Source: an uncultured Roseibacillus sp.
GTDB lineage: Bacteria > Verrucomicrobiota > Verrucomicrobiia > Verrucomicrobiales > Akkermansiaceae
Reading direction: 5' to 3'
Assembly: GCA_937949965.1 (NCBI GenBank)
Contig: CALFBF010000091.1
Coordinates: 1-33,825, forward strand
DNA length: 33,825 nucleotides
A model generated the notes under the pieces. It searched no databases. It saw only the letters and a program-made list of their open reading frames with translations, and was not told the origin of the DNA. The position numbers were made by a program, and so were the translations under genes. Of this stretch, positions 1-10,619 are shown piece after piece (position 1 is the first letter of the stretch; every line of letters begins with the position of its first letter).

Positions 1-243
1 CGCATTTCGTTTAATTCTTTTTAATTAAATCTGGATTGTCGCTCAGCTACTGAAGTTGCGTAACTTTTGGAGAAATTTTAGTGAATTGGTGCTGGTTGGA
101 TTCTCAACTTAACTGGTTTTTCTCTATCTCTAAGCTGGTTAGAGGGAGAAAAAAGGATCCCTTGGGTTTGTTAGTTTTTTCAAATCATCGATTTCATTTG
201 ATGTTTTGATGACACTAACGACACGCTGAAAGTTTGCGAGAAT

Positions 244-268
244 TACGAAATGATGGTTTCGTATTTTT
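244..268 (+). terminator. Weak hairpin with T-run
   Basis: The 7-bp stem TACGAAA / TTTCGTA (244-250 with 257-263) encloses a 6-nt loop and is followed by five T residues. The form is that of an intrinsic terminator, but the stem is AT-rich and no gene ends just before it. Confidence 0.3.
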
Positions 269-336
269 AACAAAGCGACTTGTGAGGCGGTAACCTCAAA
301 AGTCAGTCAGCTTTCAGTTATTCGAAAATTTGTTTG

Positions 337-369
337 GCCGCTGGAGAAATCCAGCGGCTTTTTTCTTTT
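337..369 (+). terminator. Intrinsic terminator upstream of the ATE-like gene
   Basis: An 8-bp GC-rich perfect stem, GCCGCTGG / CCAGCGGC (337-344 with 351-358), has loop AGAAAT and is followed directly by a T-rich tract (359-369). This is a textbook Rho-independent terminator on the plus strand. It would end a transcript arriving from 1-336 or from outside the window, and it separates that transcript from the gene starting at 398. Confidence 0.75.
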
Positions 370-397
370 CGAGAAAGGATTCTCGTTTCATCCTTGA

Positions 398-1141
398 GTG
401 TTTAAGAAAATGGAGAGAAAGGTGGAAAGTACTTGGCCTTTGATTAATGAGCAAGGAGCAGCTGAAAGTGTCTCTCGGGCTCGTATGGACGAGTTGTGGG
501 CAGAAGGGTGGCGGCACTTTGGCTCCCGTTTTTTTCGCTATAGTTTGATGTGGCAGAGTGAGGTGTGGAAACGGGTATTGAATTTGCGTGTGCCATTGAT
601 GGAGTGGGAGCCGTCTAAGAGCCAACGAAGAACCTTACGCAAAAATCTAGATTTAGAGGTAGAAATTGCCCCTGCACTACCCGGTGCTGAGGAAGAAACC
701 TTATTCCAAATTCATAAGCAGAGGTTTAAGGAGAATGTTCCTGATTCTTTGCGAGATTTCTTAGGTGATGAGCCTAATGGGCAGCCGGTGCCTTGTGTGC
801 AGGTGAGTGTGCGAAGGGATAAGCGCTTGATCGCAGCGAGTTTTTTAGACTTAGGGGAACAGTCTTGTTCGAGCATTTATGGGATTTTTGATCCCGAGTT
901 TAGCGCGAGGAGACTTGGTATTTTGACTCTGTTGTTAGAGATGAAATACGCCAAGCGGTTAGGTTTTAAGCATTACTACCTTGGCTACGCTTGTTTGGAG
1001 GCTTCTCCCTATGATTATAAGAAAGAAATCCAGCCCTGTGAGGTCTGGAATTGGCGTGAGTGGCAGTTCTTCAGGCTCGACGATTACTCCAAACAAGACC
1101 TCCCAATACCAGCAGTGTTCCTGGGAGAAAGAAAAGGATAA
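398..1141 (+). CDS. Arginyl-tRNA--protein transferase (ATE/Bpt)-like protein, no Cys motif
   Basis: The protein resembles the C-terminal catalytic part of ATE1/Bpt aminoacyl-tRNA-protein transferases, which add an amino acid from aminoacyl-tRNA to protein N-termini. Visible family features are GWRHFGSRFFRYS (about 37-49), LRVPLMEWEPSKSQRRTLRKN (63-83), and the late block around YYLGY and YDYKKEIQP (about 193-212), typical of the GNAT-like fold. At 247 aa it has the length of bacterial Bpt. The cysteines normally found in the N-terminal half (CxxC-type, beside the LRVP block) are absent; the first Cys comes after residue 125. The GTG at 398 is used here and ATG 410 is the alternative; neither has a well-spaced ribosome site. 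The 3' end overlaps the convergent GldG-like gene by 71 bp. The family is fairly clear, but activity without the cysteines is uncertain. Confidence 0.7.
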   Translation: MFKKMERKVESTWPLINEQGAAESVSRARMDELWAEGWRHFGSRFFRYSLMWQSEVWKRVLNLRVPLMEWEPSKSQRRTLRKNLDLEVEIAPALPGAEEETLFQIHKQRFKENVPDSLRDFLGDEPNGQPVPCVQVSVRRDKRLIAASFLDLGEQSCSSIYGIFDPEFSARRLGILTLLLEMKYAKRLGFKHYYLGYACLEASPYDYKKEIQPCEVWNWREWQFFRLDDYSKQDLPIPAVFLGERKG

Positions 1142-2564
1142 GTCGATTAAGAAAAGTGATTTCCGGCCCAATGAGATTGAGTTTGTAGGTCCGTAGACCG
1201 CGTGGACCGACTCCGACGAGTTCTTCCCGACCGATGAGCCAGTTTACGGAGTTTTTTACAAAATCGATTTGTTCCTCGCGGGCGCGTTCGGGGTGGAGAA
1301 AGTGGCTGTTAGCGATGACGACCATACGGCTAGCGGCCTCGGCCGCTTCATCTGAAGTGGCATCTCCTACGATGACTGCCGCAGCAACGGGGAGGCCTTG
1401 TTCTCGTTGTAGATCTTCTGCGGAGTCAAACTTTGGCAATACTCCGACCTCCTGGTAACGAGTCTCGCCCCAGAAGCTAGGACTGGCCTCAAGGAGATTG
1501 AGGGGAAAGATGTTTTGTGTGTTGAGATCCTCGGCATTCTCCCGCACAGAGAGAGAACAAGTTGGCCCCTCGAAGGTCGTGGATTGCCCCGCAAGACCTT
1601 CGTTGACTTCGCCAAAGTCGGTGAAGATGGCGGATACTTGACCCACACTGCGGCCGTTCTGCACGCTGGTAAGTCTGTCGTTGTTAGGAGTGATGCCATG
1701 ACGCCGTAAGAAGGCCCGCAGTTTGGCCGGGCGATGCTTGGGGTCGAGGATGGCTAGGATAGCCGCTTGAGGCCGGATCCAGTAGTCGTCGAGGATTGCC
1801 AGTTCTCTATCTTCGAGGTCGTAGCTAGGTGCCACGAGGACGACTCCTTCGGCGTCAGCGGGGATTTCTTGGAGGTCTGAGAGATTGATGGGTTCGAGCA
1901 CGAGGTTCTGCCGGAGGAGGGTGTCCGCCAACATCGTCCAGGGGGACTCTGTGCTCCCAGATTCGACAGGTGATTTGTCGGCGAGAAAGTAGAGCTTGCG
2001 AGGTGCTCCCTCGGTAATGGAGAGGAGGGCGGTAGCGAGGCGGTCTTCGATTTGGAAGCCGGCTGGGCGGCGCTGGTTGTTCTGGTCCGTGCGGTAGATG
2101 ACAAGATCGTCAACCCAGAGGGAACGAGTGAGATTAGGATCAGGGGCGGAGGCTCCTGGGGCGCGAGCGTCGATGAGAATCAGATCACGATTGAGAGTGA
2201 GGTTGTAGGTGCTGGCGAAGGCGGAGGCGGCGTCGGGTTCACGGACTGGATCGAGGAACTGAGCGACGAGCTTGCCATCAGACTCGCGCACAAATTCTTG
2301 CACCGATCGACGAACTCGTTGATAGAAAGGCGAATTTTTGCGAAAGACAACCGTGAGACGGATCGGATCTTTCCGCTCGCTTATCGTTTTTTTAGCGAGG
2401 ATTTTCTGAGAAAGATCGGATAAGCTATAGTCCTGATCTTTAGACAGATCCCAGACCTTGAAGTAATGGGCTGATAGATAAGCGGCCGAGAGAAAAATCA
2501 CGAATGCCAGTACGAGCTGGATGAACGAAAGGCTACCGATGCCGAGGCGGGAGATTGGTTTCAT
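1071..2564 (-). CDS. GldG-type auxiliary component of an ABC-2 transporter
   Basis: This 497-aa protein has one N-terminal membrane helix (about 12-32), a large extracytoplasmic domain, and a C-terminal helix (about 470-492) ending in a short basic tail. That layout is the GldG / ABC-transporter auxiliary family, seen with GldF-type permeases in Bacteroidota and Verrucomicrobiota. The domain contains the family-like block near DDLVIYRTDQNNQRRPAGF (about 150-170) and a GIGP/GVGPRGLRTYKL-like segment just before the last helix. It follows the permease gene by 20 bp, so the two are probably co-transcribed. It probably assists export or gliding/surface functions, but the substrate is unknown. The usual DUF4340 partner does not follow. 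The 3' end overlaps the convergent gene at 398-1141 by 71 bp. Confidence 0.8.
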   Translation of the reverse strand: MKPISRLGIGSLSFIQLVLAFVIFLSAAYLSAHYFKVWDLSKDQDYSLSDLSQKILAKKTISERKDPIRLTVVFRKNSPFYQRVRRSVQEFVRESDGKLVAQFLDPVREPDAASAFASTYNLTLNRDLILIDARAPGASAPDPNLTRSLWVDDLVIYRTDQNNQRRPAGFQIEDRLATALLSITEGAPRKLYFLADKSPVESGSTESPWTMLADTLLRQNLVLEPINLSDLQEIPADAEGVVLVAPSYDLEDRELAILDDYWIRPQAAILAILDPKHRPAKLRAFLRRHGITPNNDRLTSVQNGRSVGQVSAIFTDFGEVNEGLAGQSTTFEGPTCSLSVRENAEDLNTQNIFPLNLLEASPSFWGETRYQEVGVLPKFDSAEDLQREQGLPVAAAVIVGDATSDEAAEAASRMVVIANSHFLHPERAREEQIDFVKNSVNWLIGREELVGVGPRGLRTYKLNLIGPEITFLNRLILFFLPGTLLVLGGLVWSNRRA

Positions 2565-2584
2565 AACAAGGACTGTTCTGGGGT

Positions 2585-3337
2585 TCAGTTACGCCAACGG
2601 CGGTAGTCCACGAGATGATGGGTTAGAAAAACAACAAGAGCAGCAGAGAGGAGATAGAAGGAGATGGCACGGGTATCGATCAGGCCGGTGGTGAAGTCTG
2701 AGAGATGTTGCTGTGAGGAGAGGTAGCGAAAGAGTCCCGCCGCTTGAAAGCTGTCTCCCCAGATCACAGGCACATAGCCTAGGAAGTAATGGAGAACTAA
2801 CAGACCAACGGTAATGATTCCTGCCACAATCTGTGATGAGGTCAGCGCGGAGCCGAGGAGGCCGAGCGCGGTGAAGTAGCTTCCCATCAAGGCCAAGAGA
2901 AGGATGCCACCAAAGAAGGAGCCCTGGGAGAAGGGAGCAGTCACCTCGGTGAGCACCGGGAAGAGGATGAAGTGGAGGATGGAGGGTAAGAGGAGAACGA
3001 GGTAGAAGGTGAGGGCGGCGAAATATTTAGCGAGGACTACTTGCCAAGTCTTTACTGGTGCCGTCATCAGGGTTTCGAGAGTGCCGGAGCGTTCTTCTTC
3101 TGCAAAAAGGCGCATTGTGATGAGGGGGAAGATAAAAAGGAAATAGAACCAGAAGTTGGGGGTGTGGTAGGTGACGTAGACGAGTGACTGCGCAACGGGA
3201 GCATCCGCAAAGCCCTTCATCGCAGTCGAAAGGGAGAGGCCTTGCATGAGGGCAACGAAAGCAAGGACAACCCATCCGAAGAGGGTGTAGAAGTAGGTCT
3301 TGAGTTCTTTGCGATAGAGATTGAGCAGTGGTCTCAT
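2585..3337 (-). CDS. ABC-2 type transporter permease (GldF-like)
   Basis: This 250-aa integral membrane protein has six predicted helices. It starts MRPLLNLYRKELKTYFYTLF, the usual opening of ABC-2/GldF-type permeases (a cytosolic segment with KEL before the first helix). The motif FAEEERSGTLETLMTAPV (about 79-96) is the cytosolic coupling segment conserved in ABC-2 permeases. The GldG-like gene follows at 20 bp. The ATP-binding subunit that normally lies immediately upstream is missing; a lipoprotein gene is found there instead, so the ATPase must be encoded elsewhere or shared. The start ATG (3335-3337) overlaps the stop of a 72-codon open frame in an ATGA arrangement, which may be chance. 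The family call is firm, the substrate unknown. Confidence 0.87.
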   Translation of the reverse strand: MRPLLNLYRKELKTYFYTLFGWVVLAFVALMQGLSLSTAMKGFADAPVAQSLVYVTYHTPNFWFYFLFIFPLITMRLFAEEERSGTLETLMTAPVKTWQVVLAKYFAALTFYLVLLLPSILHFILFPVLTEVTAPFSQGSFFGGILLLALMGSYFTALGLLGSALTSSQIVAGIITVGLLVLHYFLGYVPVIWGDSFQAAGLFRYLSSQQHLSDFTTGLIDTRAISFYLLSAALVVFLTHHLVDYRRWRN

Positions 3338-3478
3338 AAAGGGCGTGCGTGCACGAGGAAGCTACGCCGAGAGCCTTGTGGATAGCAAACTTTCTGTGCT
3401 AATAGCTCAGGAGAATCCGCTAGGAGGGATGATTTCGAGGTGCCTATTAGCTCGGAGTACTCGTGAAATTGCAGTTCA

Positions 3479-3940
3479 TCAAAAGATCGTGCCATCTGGT
3501 GCGAGCCAAAATGTGCCGCCGGGCTGGCCATCGAAATACCAAGTCCCTTCAAGTTCTTTCCCGTTTCGGCGCGACTCCCCTCGGAGAACGAGGCGACCGC
3601 TCAGGAGCTGGATTTCGCCTTTGCGACCATTTTTGGAGTGGTAAGTCGCCCGTTGAGTGATGTGTGGACCGTGATTATGGAGGAGAAAGCGAGAGGCCTC
3701 GTTTTGCGCTGAGATCGGGTCTGCGGCGAGCGAGAACCACAGCGAAAAGGGGAGTTCGGAATTAAATCTTCCGTTAGTGGTCGCTCTGCCTGAGAAGAAG
3801 AGCGCGCGATTCGCAGAGTCGAAAGAGACGTCCAGTTGAGTAGCCTCATCGGCTTCGGGCTCTTTTTCCTTACCTCCTCCGCATGATGGGAGAAGAAAAA
3901 TGAGCGGGATAGTGAGAATGAGGAAAAGGGAACGCTTCAT
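3479..3940 (-). CDS. Putative lipoprotein of unknown function
   Basis: This 153-aa protein begins MKRSLFLILTIPLIFLLPSC and has a clear lipobox (LLPS-C, Cys20) followed by GGGKEKEPEAD, so the mature protein is probably lipidated and exported. The body is rich in short beta-type segments, with SNRALFFSGRATTNGRF, LRGESRRNGKELEGTWYF and a Gly/Trp-rich end. This suggests a small beta-sandwich that may be repeated, but I recognise no named family. It lies on the same strand 141 bp upstream of the ABC permease and 18 bp downstream of the gene at 3959-4870, so it could share their transcript. The end GQPGGTFWLAPDGTIF looks intact. Confidence 0.65.
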   Translation of the reverse strand: MKRSLFLILTIPLIFLLPSCGGGKEKEPEADEATQLDVSFDSANRALFFSGRATTNGRFNSELPFSLWFSLAADPISAQNEASRFLLHNHGPHITQRATYHSKNGRKGEIQLLSGRLVLRGESRRNGKELEGTWYFDGQPGGTFWLAPDGTIF

Positions 3941-3958
3941 TACAAGGTGGTTGCAGTC

Positions 3959-4870
3959 TTAGAGGGGGGAAGGGACGGAAATGGTCACTTGTTCGATGAT
4001 GGAGTCCAGACCACCAAGAGTTTGCGTGCGCAGCCGCGAGGCCTTTGCGGCCATCATTTGCTGGAGACGAGCGTATTCGGCGCGGCCAGCTTTGGTCTCT
4101 ATTTCGATTGCCTCATAGCCGTATTGGGAGAGGTCATAGGGCGAGGCACGCATGTCTAGTTCACGCAGTTCTAATGCCAAGAAGAAGGCCTCACGTAGCA
4201 AGTCGGAGCCAATCCAAGGCATCGCTTTGAAGGACCATTTGTAGAGATCCATGTTGGCATGGATGCATCCTGGTTGCTCGTAATCTTCCCGGGTGAGGAG
4301 GGTGGGCTGGAGGCGATTGCGTGGCACGGCTTCTGGAGTGAAGAAGCGCACGGCATCGAAGTGAGAGCAGCTGAGAGTCTGAGATTCTACGAAATCAGAA
4401 ATCTCACTGGAAGAGAGTCGCAAGGGGGCTCGCTCACGGTGACGGATGTCCTCGCTACGATAAACCATGGCCCATTCATGTAACCCGTAGCAACCGTAGT
4501 TTGGAGGGCGACCGGCAGTGAGTTCGAGCAGTCTTCGTGAGAATTGAAGACGCTTGATTACTTTTGGTGGCAGTTGTTCGGGATTAAGCGAGAAACGATC
4601 TCCCTGCCATTGGTAGTGTTTTTTTTGAAAATGCGCAGGAGCTTCTGTTTCGACAACTAACGACTCTCCGAGTGCGGGATGCCATTGCTCTAACTTTCCA
4701 GCACGGTAGGGATAGTAGCTAAAGAGAAAGTCATAGACGGGGTGGAGTTGCCCGCAGGCTTTACGCTGTCGATAGGCTGACGTGATCGGCCCCAGTTTCT
4801 CTCGATGCGCACTCATCCGTGCACGCCAACTCTTCTCTAGGATAGGGTCTGATGGCGAAGACAAGTCCAT
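3959..4870 (-). CDS. Conserved protein, family often annotated 3-methyladenine DNA glycosylase
   Basis: This 303-aa soluble protein matches from memory a family common in actinobacteria and Verrucomicrobiota. The tell-tale regions are an N-terminal WRARMSAHREKL block, HPVYDFLFSYYPYRAGKLEQWHPA (about 43-66), a central GCYGLHEWAMVYR (about 125-137), and a C-terminal LDMRASPYDLSQYG (about 235-248). Databases often carry the name 3-methyladenine DNA glycosylase for this family. I see no helix-hairpin-helix, no AlkA/Tag signature and no Mpg-like features, so the enzymatic name is weak. The ATG at 4870 is the first good start; there is no obvious ribosome site. It lies between a small membrane protein gene and the lipoprotein gene, all on the minus strand. 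Confidence 0.55.
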   Translation of the reverse strand: MDLSSPSDPILEKSWRARMSAHREKLGPITSAYRQRKACGQLHPVYDFLFSYYPYRAGKLEQWHPALGESLVVETEAPAHFQKKHYQWQGDRFSLNPEQLPPKVIKRLQFSRRLLELTAGRPPNYGCYGLHEWAMVYRSEDIRHRERAPLRLSSSEISDFVESQTLSCSHFDAVRFFTPEAVPRNRLQPTLLTREDYEQPGCIHANMDLYKWSFKAMPWIGSDLLREAFFLALELRELDMRASPYDLSQYGYEAIEIETKAGRAEYARLQQMMAAKASRLRTQTLGGLDSIIEQVTISVPSPL

Positions 4871-4903
4871 AGAGAGAGAGCACCGGTAGAGAAAAGGGGG
4901 GGA

Positions 4904-5326
4904 CTAATTGCTTGAGGGAAGTAATCGAGTGAGGGCGTTAACCGCAGCAAGGGTCCAAACAAGAACTCGGAGCCAGTTTAATCGCGTCAAAGAGGCAAAG
5001 GCTCTAGGTAAGGGGCGGATTGAGATCTTACGGTGTAGGGGCATAAAAACGACAATCGTCAGAAACCAAGAGCACCCAGCGAGAGCCGTCGCCAAGATGT
5101 TGGGAAAGGTCATTTGGTTCATTACTAACAAAGATGCAGTTAGCAATTCAGTGACCATTAAGGGGAATACAATGAAGGTGATATTACGACTGTGGAGACG
5201 ATGAAAACGCGGCCAATGGGGAGCTTCAATCAGCTGAAACATTGGGTAGTGCACAAGTTGAATGGTCCAAATGAGTCCGAAGAGAGCAAAGACAGTAAAG
5301 CTATGAATAATTATTGCAGAATCCAA
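4904..5326 (-). CDS. Small four-helix membrane protein, unknown function
   Basis: This 140-aa hydrophobic protein has four predicted membrane helices (about 4-26, 48-68, 76-95, 115-135). A conserved-looking segment, WTIQLVHYPMF (about 20-30), is followed by HWPRFHRLHSRNITF (about 37-51). His residues beside helix ends like these suggest a metal- or haem-binding or redox role, but that is inference. It resembles a widespread uncharacterised membrane protein family. The start is a TTG (5324-5326), chosen because it keeps the whole first helix; the nearest internal ATG would remove that helix. The gene lies 33 bp upstream of the 303-aa gene and may be co-transcribed with it. Confidence 0.6.
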   Translation of the reverse strand: MDSAIIIHSFTVFALFGLIWTIQLVHYPMFQLIEAPHWPRFHRLHSRNITFIVFPLMVTELLTASLLVMNQMTFPNILATALAGCSWFLTIVVFMPLHRKISIRPLPRAFASLTRLNWLRVLVWTLAAVNALTRLLPSSN

Positions 5327-5436
5327 AGGAAATAAAGTGGTTGTTGATACTTAAAGTGTAGAGTCCGAACAAGCGTCAAGAGAAGGAACAAATCAGAAAT
5401 GTTAGGGGGGAGAGTTCCTCTCTTTGCTGCGACGAT

Positions 5437-8222
<2,786 letters not shown>

Positions 8223-9002
8223 ATGAGAAATACCATTTCCTTTTTCACGCTGCTTTCGACAATTGCATTGTCTGTAAGCAGTATTAAAGCCTCTGTAACC
8301 GTTTCCTCTGAAGACCTGATGTTTACGCCTTTGGGGGGAGCAACAACGGATCAGTTTTCCCAGGCTGATGGCGAGATCACATTTTTCAACTCTGCAAATC
8401 AGGGATCCGGTGCTGTTCTTGATCTAGGGCCGAATAGTCCATTTTCGGGTTCAGGTCCTACTTTTTTTAATTTCAGCGTGCGAGTAGGCCCGACTCTAAT
8501 AGAAACTTTTTTTGGACGAGTAGGTGCTACTCCCAATAGTGCCGACGGTCGAAGTGCGGACCTGACTGCATTCTCGTTAGGGATTAGTCCTGCAGGAGTT
8601 TCCACTTTTTCGAGAGGTTCAGAGTCAGCGCTCTTATCTCCGAACGCTCCGAGCACGTCTTTCGCGCCTGGAACTCGGTTAACTTTTGACGTTGTCGTCA
8701 ACCCTACGGAACAGAATCCTGGTCAATTCTTATTCGATTACGATGTGACTGTGACGGTGGATGAGACTGGTCAATCTGCTACCAGAACTGGAATTCGAGC
8801 CAACCAAAACGGGCAGTCCTTGGCTACAATCGAGGATTATACTTTCAACGGAGTTGGTACTCGAAACGGTTCCGGGTCAGTGGCGGAGAATTTGATTGGA
8901 CCTGTCATTGTTTCTAACAAGCCGATCTTGGTGCCAGAACCGACTGCCACCTTGTTTTCGGCGATGGCTCTCGGCTTCTGTGCTTTACGAAGACGCCGGT
9001 AA
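8223..9002 (+). CDS. PEP-CTERM sorting domain-containing exported protein
   Basis: From ATG 8223 the product is 259 aa: an N-terminal signal peptide (ISFFTLLSTIALSVSSIKA, cleavage near KA-S), a Ser/Thr/Gly/Asn-rich beta-type body with almost no Cys, and a C-terminal sorting signal. That signal is VPEP, then a hydrophobic helix, then a basic RRRR end. In PEP-CTERM systems the exosortase (EpsH) recognises this tail and removes it, linked to exopolysaccharide and surface display. No exosortase gene is in the window. A TTG at 8208 would add five residues, but the ATG gives a normal signal peptide. The next gene, 16 bp away, encodes a GT-C/TPR membrane protein that could glycosylate exported substrates (inference). 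The ligand or role of the body is unknown. Confidence 0.85.
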   Translation: MRNTISFFTLLSTIALSVSSIKASVTVSSEDLMFTPLGGATTDQFSQADGEITFFNSANQGSGAVLDLGPNSPFSGSGPTFFNFSVRVGPTLIETFFGRVGATPNSADGRSADLTAFSLGISPAGVSTFSRGSESALLSPNAPSTSFAPGTRLTFDVVVNPTEQNPGQFLFDYDVTVTVDETGQSATRTGIRANQNGQSLATIEDYTFNGVGTRNGSGSVAENLIGPVIVSNKPILVPEPTATLFSAMALGFCALRRRR

Positions 9003-9018
9003 GTAGTCAATTGATCGA

Positions 9019-10470
9019 ATGAAGCTGATGGCATGGCATTTTAATGCGATTGCGATCAGTCTCGTTTTTGGGTTAAGCTTATTTGTTTATTATTCGTCAC
9101 TCTCCTATGGCTGGCTGGAAGCAGAGGATGGCGCTTACTTTCTTCGAAACCCTCTTTTAGGTGATGCTCCGCTCTCTACTCGTTTGGCCAAGGCTTGGAC
9201 TTTGACTTGGGAGTCGAACTGGATTCCGGGGACGTGGACGTTCACGATTTTTTGGGAATCGTTATTCGGGCTCAGTGCGCCTGCCTTTCGGAGTGTTGCG
9301 TTATTGCTTCATTGTGCGAATGCGCTTCTCTTATTCTTTTTAGGTAAAAGGTTAGAAATTCCACGTGTAGCATCACTTTGCGGAGTTCTCGTGTTTTTGG
9401 TCCATCCCGTTGTCGTTGAGAGCGTAGTCTGGATTTCTTCGTTAAAGGGGCTTTTGAGCGTTTTTTTTGCGCTGGGGGCACTCCTCACTCTTTCTTTCCT
9501 TGCGGACAAGAAAGCGAGAGTTTTACACTGGTTGGCAATAGGGTTATTCGCAGTTGCCATTCTCTGTAAACAAGATGTGGTAACGCTCCCGCTACTCGTC
9601 TTACTACTTTTTCCGAGAACAGCACAGCCACTGAATGTTCACTTACTCATTCCGTTCACCGCTCTGTCGAGCGTGGGAATTATCGCGGCCTTGTTCGCCA
9701 ATCAGAGGAATGTAAATCCTGTTACTCCGGACACTCTTGGGGAACAGCTTTCGCGTCCATTTTGCGCTTTAGGCCACTATTTGAGTAATTGGTTTTGGCC
9801 GAGTGAGCTTTACCCCGAGTATGCTGCGGCTGCCGCCTTTTCACCAGTAACGACTCCGCTGGGAATCGGTGCGCTTCTTGTCGTCTTGCTATTAGTCGGT
9901 TGCCATTTGTTTGCGAAGAGTCGTTCTGTTTCTCTGGAATTCCGCCTCTTTAGCTGTGCTGTTTTCGCTCTCGTTCCATTTCTAGGTTGGTTCCCCAATC
10001 CGTTAGAATTCGCAAGTGATCGCGTGAGCTATTTTGCAACCGCTTTCATGGGTCTCTGCTTCGCTGGTCTCGTCGCGAAGGTATTTTCGGATCGGTTAAA
10101 GGGATTCGTGATAATGATGGGAGGTGTGATTTTGCTCTTCGTATCGCTAAGTCAGAAACAAGCGCAGATCTGGCAGAACGATCGGGTGCTCTGGTCTGCT
10201 GTTAGGGAGCGAGCACCCAGTCATTACCTAGCCACAATTAACTTAGCGTTGGTCCATGCCCGAGAGAAGAACTGGGAGAGAGCGAGGCCTCTGTTGGAGA
10301 GGGTCACGACAGAGCACCCCGAGCGAGTTCTTGGCTGGATTCACTATGCTCAAGTTCTTCATGCAAGTCACAGAATAGAAGAGATGAAGCAGGCGACTCA
10401 GCATGGATTGGAGAGACACCCTCAAGATCCCCAACTCATCCAGCTCCATGAGGTCGCGCTGTCTAACTAA
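9019..10470 (+). CDS. TMTC-like GT-C membrane protein with C-terminal TPRs
   Basis: This 483-aa protein has about ten predicted membrane helices over residues 10-390 and a soluble TPR-type tail (about 398-480). The tail shows helix pairs such as YLATINLALVHAREKNWERA followed by VLGWIHYAQVLHASHRIEEM. The first loop carries an acidic pair (WLEAEDGAYFLRN, about 32-44) where GT-C glycosyltransferases keep their catalytic acidic residues. HPVVVESVVWISSLKGLLS (about 133-151) is typical of the TMTC / O-mannosyltransferase-like group. The likely role is transfer of a sugar from a lipid carrier to exported protein or glycan, with the TPRs recognising substrate. It begins 16 bp after the PEP-CTERM gene and probably shares its transcript. 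Donor and acceptor are unknown. Confidence 0.72.
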   Translation: MKLMAWHFNAIAISLVFGLSLFVYYSSLSYGWLEAEDGAYFLRNPLLGDAPLSTRLAKAWTLTWESNWIPGTWTFTIFWESLFGLSAPAFRSVALLLHCANALLLFFLGKRLEIPRVASLCGVLVFLVHPVVVESVVWISSLKGLLSVFFALGALLTLSFLADKKARVLHWLAIGLFAVAILCKQDVVTLPLLVLLLFPRTAQPLNVHLLIPFTALSSVGIIAALFANQRNVNPVTPDTLGEQLSRPFCALGHYLSNWFWPSELYPEYAAAAAFSPVTTPLGIGALLVVLLLVGCHLFAKSRSVSLEFRLFSCAVFALVPFLGWFPNPLEFASDRVSYFATAFMGLCFAGLVAKVFSDRLKGFVIMMGGVILLFVSLSQKQAQIWQNDRVLWSAVRERAPSHYLATINLALVHAREKNWERARPLLERVTTEHPERVLGWIHYAQVLHASHRIEEMKQATQHGLERHPQDPQLIQLHEVALSN

Positions 10471-10490
10471 GCGAAATGGTATGCTCTCTG

Positions 10491-10514
10491 AGCCTTTTGA
10501 TTGCAGAAGAGGCT
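10491..10514 (+). terminator. Possible hairpin terminator after the GT-C gene
   Basis: The stem AGCCTTTT / AAGAGGCT (10491-10498 with 10507-10514, one wobble pair) lies 20 bp after the stop codon at 10470. It lacks a long T-run, so termination would be weak. Confidence 0.3.
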
Positions 10515-10572
10515 TTCCGAAATGGTCATACATTTACTGACGGTGGTTTCAATTGAGATACTTCCTTTCCCG

Positions 10573-10601
10573 TTGATATGCCTGCAAAAGGACGTTATAG
10601 G
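10573..10601 (+). promoter_or_regulatory. Candidate sigma70-type promoter for the HNH gene
   Basis: TTGATA at 10573-10578 and TATAGG at 10596-10601 are separated by exactly 17 bp and lie just upstream of the ATG at 10620. The predicted leader is only about 12 nt. The -10 box is imperfect, so this is a candidate only. Confidence 0.35.
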
Positions 10602-10619
10602 GATACCAGCTGAAAAGTT

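Larger units (their letters stand above)
1..397. other. Non-coding AT-rich stretch at the window edge
   Basis: No credible protein-coding frame covers this region; the only open frame running into it is the antisense shadow of the gene starting at 398. It holds two hairpins, one at 244-268 and a strong terminator-like one at 337-368. Two plus-strand terminator-like structures with no gene in front of them could mean that an upstream transcript or a small RNA ends here, but I recognise no RNA family. Confidence 0.5.

Noticed and set aside
2052-2423. 123-codon plus-strand frame
   Set aside because: It is fully antisense to the GldG-like gene, Gly-rich from reversed codons, with no domain.
3334-3552. 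72-codon minus-strand open frame ending in an ATGA overlap with the permease start
   Set aside because: It starts inside the lipoprotein gene, has no recognisable domain and no ribosome site; the stop/start overlap alone is not enough. It was considered as an ATPase remnant, but no ABC-ATPase motif is present.
10471-10535. Direct repeat CGAAATGGT(A/C)AT near 10482 and 10519 as a regulatory pair
   Set aside because: The two copies are short and imperfect, and lie on either side of the weak hairpin behind the GT-C gene; chance is likely.
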